A stretch of 64,000 nucleotides of DNA from Lycium barbarum (taxonomy: Eukaryota; Streptophyta; Magnoliopsida; Solanales; Solanaceae): NCBI RefSeq assembly GCF_019175385.1, contig NC_083346.1, forward strand, positions 88,178,543-88,242,542, in the 5' to 3' direction. Below, in pieces: positions 1-8,298 of the stretch (position 1 is the first letter of the stretch; each line of letters starts with the position of its first letter). The notes below the pieces were generated by a model, which made no database searches, was not told where the DNA came from, and saw nothing but the letters and a program-made list of their open reading frames with translations. Both the position numbers and the translations under genes were made by a program.

Positions 1-578
1 AGCATCCAGATGGCGCCGTATGAGGCCCTGTATGGCCGGAAGTGCAGGTCACCGATCGGTTGGTTCGATGTTAGCAAAACTAAGCTAATCGGCCCAGATA
101 TAATTCAACAGGCAGTAGATAAAGTGAAACTCATTCAGGAACGGTTACTGGCAGCCTAGAGTCGACAGAAATCATATGCCGATAATCGACGTCGACATTT
201 AGAGTTCCAGATTGGTGATTGAGTATTTCTGAAAGTGTCACCCATGAAGGGTGTTATGTGAATCGGCAGGAAGGGAAAGCTCAGTCCAAGGTATATTGGA
301 CCTTATCAGATCATCCATAAGGTAGGCAAGGTTTCCTATGAATTGGACCTACCATCTGATTTGGAAGCAGTGCATCCAGTCTTCCACGTGTCAATGCTCC
401 CCAAATGTATAGGCGATCCATCCAGAATGTTTCCTCTAGATGGTATCCAGGTGACAGAAGAGCTATCCTACGAGGAACAACCTATAGCCATACTGGATCG
501 TCAGGTCAGAAGGTTACCTACCAAAGATGTGGCTTCTGCTAAGGTACTGTGGCGAAACAATAACCGGGAGGAGATGAC
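1..578 (+). pseudogene. Ty3/gypsy integrase C-terminus and chromodomain-like tail, upstream copy, part 1
   Basis: This is the 3' end of a chromovirus pol gene that enters from outside the window. The translation has the integrase C-terminal GPY/F-type region (ending RYIGPYQII), the conserved HPVFHVSML stretch and the start of the chromodomain-like tail (VLWRNNNREEMT). It is nearly identical to 11119-11700, so both belong to one family. Three in-frame stops are visible: TAG at 157-159 where the downstream copy has CAG, TGA at 220-222 where it has TGG, and TGA at 259-261. The frame breaks at 578, where a solo LTR has inserted, and resumes at 3962. The integrase tail normally binds DNA or chromatin to guide integration; this copy cannot encode a working protein. 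Confidence 0.9.
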
Positions 579-1036
579 TGTTATAGCCCGTATATTGTAC
601 GTTTGGAAATTCCAAAGTCGTCGTGGAAAGTTAGGGGCGAGATCATTTTCAAAAATTATTTCAATGTACGAGTGGTTGAAAATATTATTTATGATTATTA
701 TTAGTATGGAAATGTTGAGAAAGGTTAAGGGCAAAAAGGAGAAATTCGCAAAATGATCAATGGAAATAATGTGGGAACTTAGGGGCAAAATGGTAATTTC
801 ACGAGGAGTTCAAGAAAATTTCGGAAGAACCCTTGGCCGTGTGACATATCCTATTATGTCTACATTTTATTTAATGGAGGACTAATTATGCACATGAGTG
901 GACAAAGCTTGCAAGAGAAGCCAACCAAGTCATCTTTTATGACTTAGAGAAATTTCTAGAAAATTTGAGAAACATTTGGAAGGGAAAAGAAGGGAGAAAA
1001 AATTCCAAGAGGCGTGTGCATGTTCATGTGCCACTA

Positions 1037-1038
<2 letters not shown>

Positions 1039-1100
<62 letters not shown>
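1039..1100. repeat. (TA)n microsatellite
   Basis: About 31 uninterrupted TA units lie inside solo LTR 1. Confidence 0.97.
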
Positions 1101-1102
<2 letters not shown>

Positions 1103-3519
1103 TGTGATGACCAACTAAGACCACAATTCATCAATTGACTTCCTAGAAATTTCAAGAAACTAGAAGAAAAATGAAGAAGGAGAAAACAAAAAACGGCCAA
1201 GAGGGCTGGCTGAACCAGCCCTATCATATTGATCATAAAAAAATTACTTCTTCAAGCTTTCATATCAATTGGAAGGTCCTCGTCAACGTGGAGTAGTTGG
1301 TAGAACAAGAAAACCGCTCGTTGTTGCGTTTTATCAAGCTAGCCGAGAGGAAAAAAGAGTGAAGAAGAAGGTGAGGTTTAACCTTCTCTTTTATGTATTA
1401 TGAATGGTTTACGTATGTTATTGAATGTGGAAATGATGGAAATTCATGAAATATAGCATGTTCAAGTTTGGCCGTGTATTGTGTGTAATGTGTAGGAATA
1501 ACGAATTAAGTGTATTTAGCATGATTATGTGGTGTTGTAAGGTATAGAAAATGAATAAAAATCATGGAATATGTATGTTATGGTGTTGGCCGAAAATGGG
1601 CTGATTTGGTGAAGGCATGGTGGACTAATGTGATGCGGTATTTTGGTTGCCGTTGTTGTGAGTTCTATGATGTAAATTGAAGTTGTAATCGTGTGGGCTG
1701 GTTTGGAGGCTAATATAATTTTAATGTGGTCTTTAGTGTTGATGAAAATAATGTTGCTAATGTGTAGATTGTTAGTATGGTTAATGAGTTTGGAAGAAAA
1801 GAAGTGTGTTGTTGATATTTTCTTGGACTTGGAAGGTTTTGGGTTGCTTTATGTTTTGGGTCGGGTTGTTTTGGAAAATTTTGTGGATTGTTGGAAATGT
1901 TATGGAAGCATGTTTGAATGGTTTTGGATTGATTATATATCTTGATTTGAACGTAATTGGAATGTCGTCGCATTATGCAAAAGAAGGTTGTTGATGTTAA
2001 AGTGCGTTTACCTTAATGGTCGATGTTGTTAGAATGTTTGTTGTCATTGTTGTTGATATTGCGGCCGGGTCAAATTCCCGGATTGTTGCTGTTGATTTGG
2101 GGCCGAGCCGTATTCTCGGGGTTGGTGTATTTACAGGGGAAATGCTGCCGAAATGTCGGCAGACAAAGTGTTACTTTAAAGAATCAACTTCTAAATGCCG
2201 TAATTAAGTTTTGGTAAACATGACCAATTTGTAGATTTTGGCGGATTTGGAACGTGAATTTGGAGTCGCATAAGAAGCAGAAAAGGTATGTAAGGCTTTA
2301 CCCTTCCTTCTTTGGCATGTCTTAGATGTAATAGGATTGGATACGGGCCTCGGGGACGGTCCTATCCCTAGAAATCCGAAATTGAATTTGGCCCTTTTTC
2401 ATTCAGTAAGATTGAATTCAAAATGTTATCAAATGTTGGGAAACTACCTAAACAACTAGAAATTGCACCAATGAGATCTGACTACCCTAAAACCCTCACA
2501 AGTGACGTCATGAAGTGTAATGTACGTAAATTTGGTACGCCGCCTCATTTGACCCGAGGTGGGCCCATTGTCCCCGAATTATCCTTATTGTTCCGTTTGA
2601 TATATTTTGAAGCAGAATCCAAAGAAAACTCTTGATCCTTATTCCATGCACCGAATGACAAGTACTGTGACTATGCTAACGAGGATACTCCTATGATGAC
2701 AATGATAATGATGATGTTAAGAAAGAGAATATTCCTATGATAAGTACGATAAAAATGATTCCATGACTAAGAATCTTGAGCTAAGAATCCTATTTGAATA
2801 TGAAAGTGTTATACTAGTTCTTGAACCTCAATTCTATTCCTTAGCTATGACACTAGTTTCTAAAAGACTTCAAAGCATATGTGTTGGCGGTTATAATGTC
2901 CATGATTTCATTCTGTGCTCTCTCTTAAGGCTATTTTCCGTTGGTAGTCTCGCCTTAAAATACTCGTTCCTTCAAGGTGACACAAAGTGACCATGATTAT
3001 TCCATAATGTAATCGAAGGTCTCCGACCTTACGTCACTCCGATGGACACATGACTTTATTTGGGCTCTCATGCATGCCAATTGTATGACATATGTATATG
3101 AATGTAAATATGTATATGTATATGTCTATGGGGAAAAGGGGAAGGGCCACTGTTATATCACCACCTAATTCAGCTGGATTTCGTCCCGGACGCGGGATAT
3201 GGGAGAGCCGGATACGGCGTCTGTATATGTGATATATATATAATATGTTGGGACATTGTTGGGGAGGGGGGTGGGAGAGCCAATGCACTCGGCATCTGTG
3301 AATGTAAATAAAGGACACCGTTTTCTGAAATGTTCTGTTTTCTGTATATGTAAATAAGAAGTACCGTTTTCTGGAAAGGAACTAAGCATGCATGGCATCC
3401 GCCTGAAAGGCATTCACATGTACAAGTTACATCTGTCCCAGATAAGCTCCATATGTTTGTTCCGTTAATATTCATACTGTATATGCCTTTATTATGTTAC
3501 TATTTATGCCTTACATACT

Positions 3520-3578
3520 CAGTACATTACTCGTACTGACCCCTCTTCTTCGGGGGCTGCGTTCATGCCGCGCAGGTA
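3520..3578 (+). other. Conserved LTR double hairpin with splice-acceptor-like end (copy 1)
   Basis: Arm CAGTAC (3520-3525) pairs with GTACTG (3533-3538). A second C/G stem follows (CCCC at 3540-3543 with GGGG in 3552-3556). The block ends in GCAG|GTA. It is the same block found in 11 other LTRs of this window. Confidence 0.75.
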
Positions 3579-3961
3579 CACCAGATGAGTCACAGTTATC
3601 ATAGAAGATGTTCCAGCGGGGTTAGCAGGCTCCACTCGTTCTGGAGTGCTGCCGAGTCAGAGTATCTGAGCCATGATGTTTGCTTGATGTTAGAGACTTT
3701 GCAGACATAGTCGTAGGTATTGGGTTGTCAGTCTGTAAGCGGCTCCAGCAGCCGATATGTTATTATGTTTCATGTCACGAGTCTTATATGATGTCAGATT
3801 CTACTTATGAAGAAAAAAAAATTTGGGAGAGCTTACTATGTATTTCTTTCTTAAGTGATTCAAGAGTTTCTATATGTAACAAGAGTCAGCGGGTTCGCTC
3901 GGCTCCAGATATGGGGTCGGGTGCCCATCACACCCTAGTAAAGTCGGGGTGTGACAATGAC

Positions 3962-4037
3962 CTGGGAAGCCGAAGAAGAGATGAAGAAGAAGTATCCTCG
4001 CTTGTTTCCAATACCTACAGACAATCTAAACTCCTAA
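3962..4037 (+). pseudogene. Chromodomain-like tail of upstream pol copy, part 2
   Basis: This continues 1-578 after removal of solo LTR 1. The translation reads TWEAEEEMKKKYPRLFP and ends at the TAA at 4035-4037, at the same place as the pol stop of the downstream copy (11760). Confidence 0.9.
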
Positions 4038-4133
4038 ATTGGTTATGCTGATAGATGAATAAACTGTATGTGATAGCGGGGAAAAAAAAGGAGATTCCCT
4101 CGAAGTGTTTATAAAACCCTACAAGACTAGTTC

Positions 4134-4169
4134 AACATTCGAGGACGAATGTTCTAAAGTGGGGGAGGA
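4134..4169 (+). promoter_or_regulatory. Hairpin plus polypurine tract before LTR A
   Basis: AACATTCG, loop AGGA, CGAATGTT (4134-4153) form a perfect 8-bp hairpin. It is followed by the purine run AAAGTGGGGGAGGA (4156-4169), which abuts the LTR start TGTTCT at 4170. The purine tract is the expected plus-strand primer. Similar hairpin-PPT pairs precede the 3' LTRs of elements C and D. Confidence 0.85.
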
Positions 4170-5929
4170 TGTTCTATCCCGTATTTTGTGCATTAGGACA
4201 TTTTAAGCCAACCGCGATAAGTTAAGGACAAGGATATTTTCCGGTTTTGCCTTAATGCACAAGTTGCTTATAAGTATTATTGGTGTGGAATATCAAGGGC
4301 AAAGTTGGAATTAGGAATTAATTATTTCATGAAATGAAAAAAAAAAAAGCCACAAGTGGTCGTGTGGCTTGGGGTGGGCTCCCACCCATGGCTTGGCAAA
4401 TTGCCTTGAGCCAGGAGTGGGGGGTATGTGTCCACCTTTTATGGGCTATACATTTATATATATAGATGAGTGATGACAAAGCAAGAATTATTCATCATTT
4501 ACACAACTCAAGAAACTTGGAGAAGAATATGGGAACATAGTAGTATTCGGCCATGGCTCCCAAAATTGATGCCAAAGAAATTGATCAAGAAAAATAATTT
4601 TCTTCTAGTAATTCAACCAATTGGAAGGCCCTTATTAACGTGGGATAGTAGTTGGAGCAAGCAAAGCATTCATTGTGCAAGTTGTAAACCGTAGCCAAGT
4701 TGAGAAGTTAAAGGATAAAGGTAAGATTTAATCTCCTTTTCTATGTATTTGGGATGATTTGTGAGTGTTGTGGTATGTAGAAATGGATGAAATTCATGAA
4801 ATATGTGTGTGTTGGTTGTGGTAATAGGGGCTAGGTTGGTAAGATGTGATGAATTGATTTTATTTAGTATTTTTGGTTGTTGTTGTTGTGGATTCCATGA
4901 TGAAAATGAAGGTTTGATGGCTTGAAATGAAGTTGTAATCATTGTGGGATTGCTGTAGAAGTTAATGTGACGTTAGCATGATTTCTTATATTTGTATGAA
5001 TAATGTTGTTAGCGAGTGGTTGTTGGTATAATTCATGAACTTGGGAAGCAAGGAGTGTGTTGTTGTTGTTCTTATTGAGTTTGTAAGATTATAAGTTGGG
5101 TTGTTGTGGTTAATTTGAATGTATATGAAATGCCGGCGAATTGTGTAGAAAGGGATGCTAACGTTAGAATGCATTTTGAATTAATTGTTGAAGTTGTTAA
5201 TGTGGTTGTTGGTATTGTTGTTGATGATTTGGCCGAGTTGAATTCTCGGGGTTGGTTGAAAATATAGGGGAAATGCTGCCCAAATTTCTGTAGGTGGATT
5301 GCTAGTTTAGAACCGGATTCCTAAATACCTACAGCTAATGTTTGATATCTTTTGACATTGTTGTAGATCTTGCGAAAGCCGAGACTTAAGTTTGGATTAG
5401 CTTAGGAAACGGGCAAGGTATGTAAGGCTTATCTCTTTCTTTCTTTTGGCATGTCCTAGAGCTAAGTAAGGTATGACACGCATCTTGGGGTAACTCTATT
5501 CTGTGATTCCGAGCTTGTTTACAATTCTTATTCACTTCTTGACACGAGCAAACTTGGTATAGTCGAGTCTGTTGTATGTTGAATAACGAACCAAGCATAA
5601 AGAGTCCCTATTCCAAAAAGGGTTCTATAAGGATTAATGCCCTTAACTTTCATAGACGGTCTCAGATTGTTTTGAAACGTTCACAGAGGTTTCTATAATG
5701 AATAACGTCCATAGCTTTCATATGCTAACTCGGATTGCTCTGAAACGTTCATAGATGTTTCTATAATGAATAACGTCCATCGCTTTCTTATGCTAACTCA
5801 GATTGACTCGAAACGTGTTTATGATCCTTCAAGTGTCGATTAGTGTACTTACCTATTGAGTCCCAACAAATTGATTTATATGCATATGGTTTCTCGCTAC
5901 TCTGCTCGTGCATACTGTTGTTACATCTT

Positions 5930-6225
5930 TCACCGAGTCCCGGGCTGGGTATGTTATCGTGCAGAGTGTCGCTACATTATTCCCGAGTCCCTCACTAGAG
6001 GGCCGGGTACGGTATATATATATGTATATGATGACATGATGATATGGTGATATGATGAGATGATGATATGTTATGGCGGCCAGAAGGGCATATGATGACT
6101 TTATTCACCGAGTCCCTCACTAGAGGGCCGGGTATGGTATATATATACATGATGATATGATAGTATGCTGACATGATGACATGATTTTATCCACCGACTC
6201 CCATAATGGGCCGGGTACAATATAT
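5930..6225 (+). repeat. Dispersed CCGAGTCCCTCACTAGAGGG minisatellite units in LTR A
   Basis: Four imperfect units of the motif CACCGAGTCCCTCACTAGAGGGCCGGGTA occur here (near 5933, 5982, 6106 and 6191), separated by TA- and GATGATATG-rich spacers. The core CCCTC-ACTA-GAGGG is an inverted repeat. The same monomer is amplified into long arrays in element B. Confidence 0.8.
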
Positions 6226-6351
6226 GATAAGGATATGCATGATTTTGTTTCGTAATGCACAGGTACAACGGTTTCTTGATTATCATACTTGCCTTCTGGA
6301 ATCTCTATTTCAGTTATGATTTACCTAATTGCATCTCATGCCTTACATGCT

Positions 6352-6410
6352 CAGTACATATTCCGTACTGACCCCTTTTCTTCGGGGGCTGCGTTTCATG
6401 CCCGCAGGTA
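6352..6410 (+). other. Conserved LTR double hairpin (copy 2)
   Basis: CAGTAC (6352-6357) pairs with GTACTG (6365-6370), then CCCC pairs with GGGG. CTGAC at 6368-6372 lies about 35 nt before the CAG at 6405-6407, a usual branch point to 3' splice site distance. Confidence 0.75.
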
Positions 6411-6520
6411 CAGACACTCGTTGTGGTGACCCGCCAGCCTAGGACATCCATTCTGCTATTTGAAGTGCTCCCTTGTCCAAGAGCCTATACTTTTAGTACA
6501 GATCCTTCTGTTGTGAATAC

Positions 6521-6521
<1 letters not shown>

Positions 6522-6596
<75 letters not shown>
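6522..6596. repeat. (TA)n microsatellite in LTR A
   Basis: An uninterrupted TA run of about 37 units. Confidence 0.97.
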
Positions 6597-6599
<3 letters not shown>

Positions 6600-6961
6600 T
6601 TATTAGGTTACGGTGGGGCCCTGTCCCGCCATATGAACCTGTTGTTCTTCTTAGAGGCCTGTCGATATGTATGTGGCTCATGGGTGGTTATCGTTCAGTT
6701 ATGTCAGTATGGATTACGTTTTGGCAATTCCCTACATTACGATAGCCTGACCGGCTTGTGTGTGATATCATACGTGACAGTTTTAAACAACATTTTGTCT
6801 TCCATTTATAAAAGCGATTATTATGGTAAACGCAAGTATGTTAAGTGTCCATCTGGTTGAGTCGTGACAGTACAGGTTGAACGATAGATAGTATGATAAG
6901 GGGCGCTCGGTAGCCAAAACTAGGTACCTGTCATGGCCCTCTGGTTGGGTCGTGACAGAAG

Positions 6962-6973
6962 TGGTATCAGAGC
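6962..6973 (+). promoter_or_regulatory. Primer binding site, initiator tRNA-Met type
   Basis: TGGTATCAGAGC, the standard plant PBS complementary to the 3' end of tRNA-iMet, lies 4 bases after the LTR end TGACA. Confidence 0.95.
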
Positions 6974-7014
6974 GGTTCATCCTCGGAATGCCTACAGGCC
7001 GTGTCTAGTGGAGT

Positions 7015-7054
7015 CTTGTTTATCGGTGTGTGGTGCACCACATCTATAAACAAG
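7015..7054 (+). other. Leader stem-loop with palindromic loop (dimerisation-site-like)
   Basis: The outer arms CTTGTTTAT and ATAAACAAG are perfectly complementary. The inner GTGTG pairs with CACAT (one G-U). The 8-nt loop TGGTGCAC ends in the self-complementary hexamer GTGCAC (7033-7038). It lies 42 nt downstream of the PBS. Confidence 0.7.
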
Positions 7055-7246
7055 AAGCTACCGGACATTTAGGATGTTATCTTTCCTTCTTAATCTAGAT
7101 CGTGCGATAGAGGTGTATTATCAGGATGGTTCCTCTCTAGCGAATTGTTGTGTCTACAGCGATGCCCCAAAGAGAGCGATAGCGTCAGTGTCTAGGATGA
7201 TCGCTTTTGATTCTTTTCCTTGCAGGTGATTGTAGATTGACGAAAG

Positions 7247-7708
7247 ATGAAAAGGTCAGCTTCAGATAGTGGGGGTTCTAAGAAGGCCCCTAGAGTATCT
7301 CCAGGACCGAGTAAGAGGAGCCTTAGCTATTCTATTGAGACTGATCCTTCGGAGGATCGGGCGACGATTCCTCCAGAGTTTCTGGCTCCCAGGGAGGAGG
7401 AGCCCGCAGAGGACAGTTACGATACAGATCCATCCGTGTATTCTTCTGGGACACCGGAGGAGGAGATTTTCGGGGCCATGCCAGCTGCTCCTAGACAGGC
7501 CTCCCCGGTGAGTGTTACGGACTACTCCAGTCCCCTATCTTGGCCGTTAGTAAACCAGGAACTGCCCGGTTATCTATACTCCTCAGATTCAGATACGAGC
7601 AATGACGAAAGTCGGATGAGCAGATGGCGTGTAGACGATGATGAGGAGCACACTTCACATGGCAGCCCACCAGATCAGACTAGAGACCGGTCGGCTACAG
7701 GTTTTTGA
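7247..7708 (+). CDS. Unknown acidic, Ser/Pro-rich ORF at the gag position of element A
   Basis: I do not recognise this 153-residue product. It begins with a basic, serine-rich segment (MKRSASDSGGSKK), then becomes strongly acidic (clusters of E and D, with DTDPSVYSS- and DEEHTS-like patches). It has no zinc knuckle, capsid motif, signal peptide or membrane segment. The ATG at 7247 lies about 270 bp after the PBS, where gag starts in related elements. A degraded homologue sits at the same place in element B (about 35350-35740), so the ORF belongs to the family rather than being chance. It could be a remnant of the gag N-terminus, which is also low-complexity and acidic in element D, or a captured gene. 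Confidence 0.45.
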   Translation: MKRSASDSGGSKKAPRVSPGPSKRSLSYSIETDPSEDRATIPPEFLAPREEEPAEDSYDTDPSVYSSGTPEEEIFGAMPAAPRQASPVSVTDYSSPLSWPLVNQELPGYLYSSDSDTSNDESRMSRWRVDDDEEHTSHGSPPDQTRDRSATGF

Positions 7709-8046
7709 GTTCTCTTTGGAAATTTATATGTATGTGTCATTTCTATAGAGTACTCTTTAATGGGGCGAGATGAAACCCAAAGAGGCCGACAATCCAGTAT
7801 TTATAAGTAATGGCGACTAAGGTGTCTCCGCCACCAGTGGGAATCTGGAAACCTTGGATGAAAGGTAGTCATACATACAGATGAAAAGTGAATATTGAGG
7901 ATATAAAAGGCTAACACGGTAATTGTATAGTCAGAAGAGTAAGAAACCCTCTCTAGTTCAGAGGGATACACGTTACGAGAATATTTTGGAAGTTGTTAAG
8001 ACACCGACTTGCTCCAGATTACGTGATGAAGGTCATGCGGTGAGGT

Positions 8047-8148
8047 GGATGTAATCATACCAGCATTAATGCACCGAATTCCATCAGAACTTCGAGGTTA
8101 AGCGTGCTAGGGTGAGGGAAATTTTAGGATGGGTGACCCCTGGGAAGT
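8047..8148 (+). repeat. 5S rRNA-derived sequence inside chromovirus A
   Basis: The stretch follows plant 5S rRNA from its first bases (GGATGTAATCATACCAGC) through the internal promoter region (TTAAGCGTGCT, then TAGGATGGGTGACC) to TGGGAAGT, and then diverges. The final 15-20 bases of the gene are missing or unrecognisable. It carries scattered substitutions, so it is not a functional 5S gene. Element B has a homologous block at 36089-36192 in the same context. Confidence 0.85.
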
Positions 8149-8298
8149 GTACTAAAGGTTCCATAAATGTAAACATAAGAGACAAATGAGAAGTTAGGGA
8201 AGTCTAAAGGACATTAGAGTATGCGGAGTGGTTAGAAACCTTAAAGAGGTCGCCTAGGTCGTGGCGGAGCTCCCGGTTCTAGCGGTCCTTAGAACCGC

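Larger units (their letters stand above)
579..3956 (+). mobile_element. Solo LTR 1 (chromovirus, about 3.4 kb)
   Basis: The element begins TGTTATAGCCCG and ends GTGTGACA, and is flanked by the exact 5-bp duplication ATGAC (574-578 and 3957-3961). Removing it and one ATGAC restores the pol sequence as seen intact at 11680-11700. There is no PBS, PPT or coding domain inside, so this is a single LTR left by LTR-LTR recombination. Inside it are a TA microsatellite, a splice-donor-like AAAAGGTATGTAAGG near 2281-2295 and the conserved double hairpin at 3520-3578. Small ORFs here are not credible genes. The start resembles LTR A (TGTTCTATCCCG). Confidence 0.9.
4170..6957 (+). mobile_element. LTR A, shared by two tandem chromovirus copies
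   Basis: This 2788-bp LTR runs from TGTTCTATCCCG to TCGTGACA. Its left edge abuts the PPT of the upstream copy and its right edge leads into the PBS (6962) of the downstream copy, with no target duplication at either side. It therefore serves as 3' LTR of one copy and 5' LTR of the next. It holds a donor-like AAGGTATGTAAGG (GT at 5418), a loose minisatellite, the double hairpin and a long TA repeat. ORFs in it are not credible genes. Confidence 0.88.

Noticed and set aside
1024..1236. Minus-strand ORF with a long YIYIYI tract
   Set aside because: It is a translation of the TA microsatellite in solo LTR 1. The same applies to ORFs over 6423-6860, 14665-14877, 40593-40984 and 49158-49494.
8047..8148. 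Functional 5S rRNA gene
   Set aside because: The 3' end is missing and substitutions fall in stems and promoter boxes. It is a derived copy inside a retroelement.
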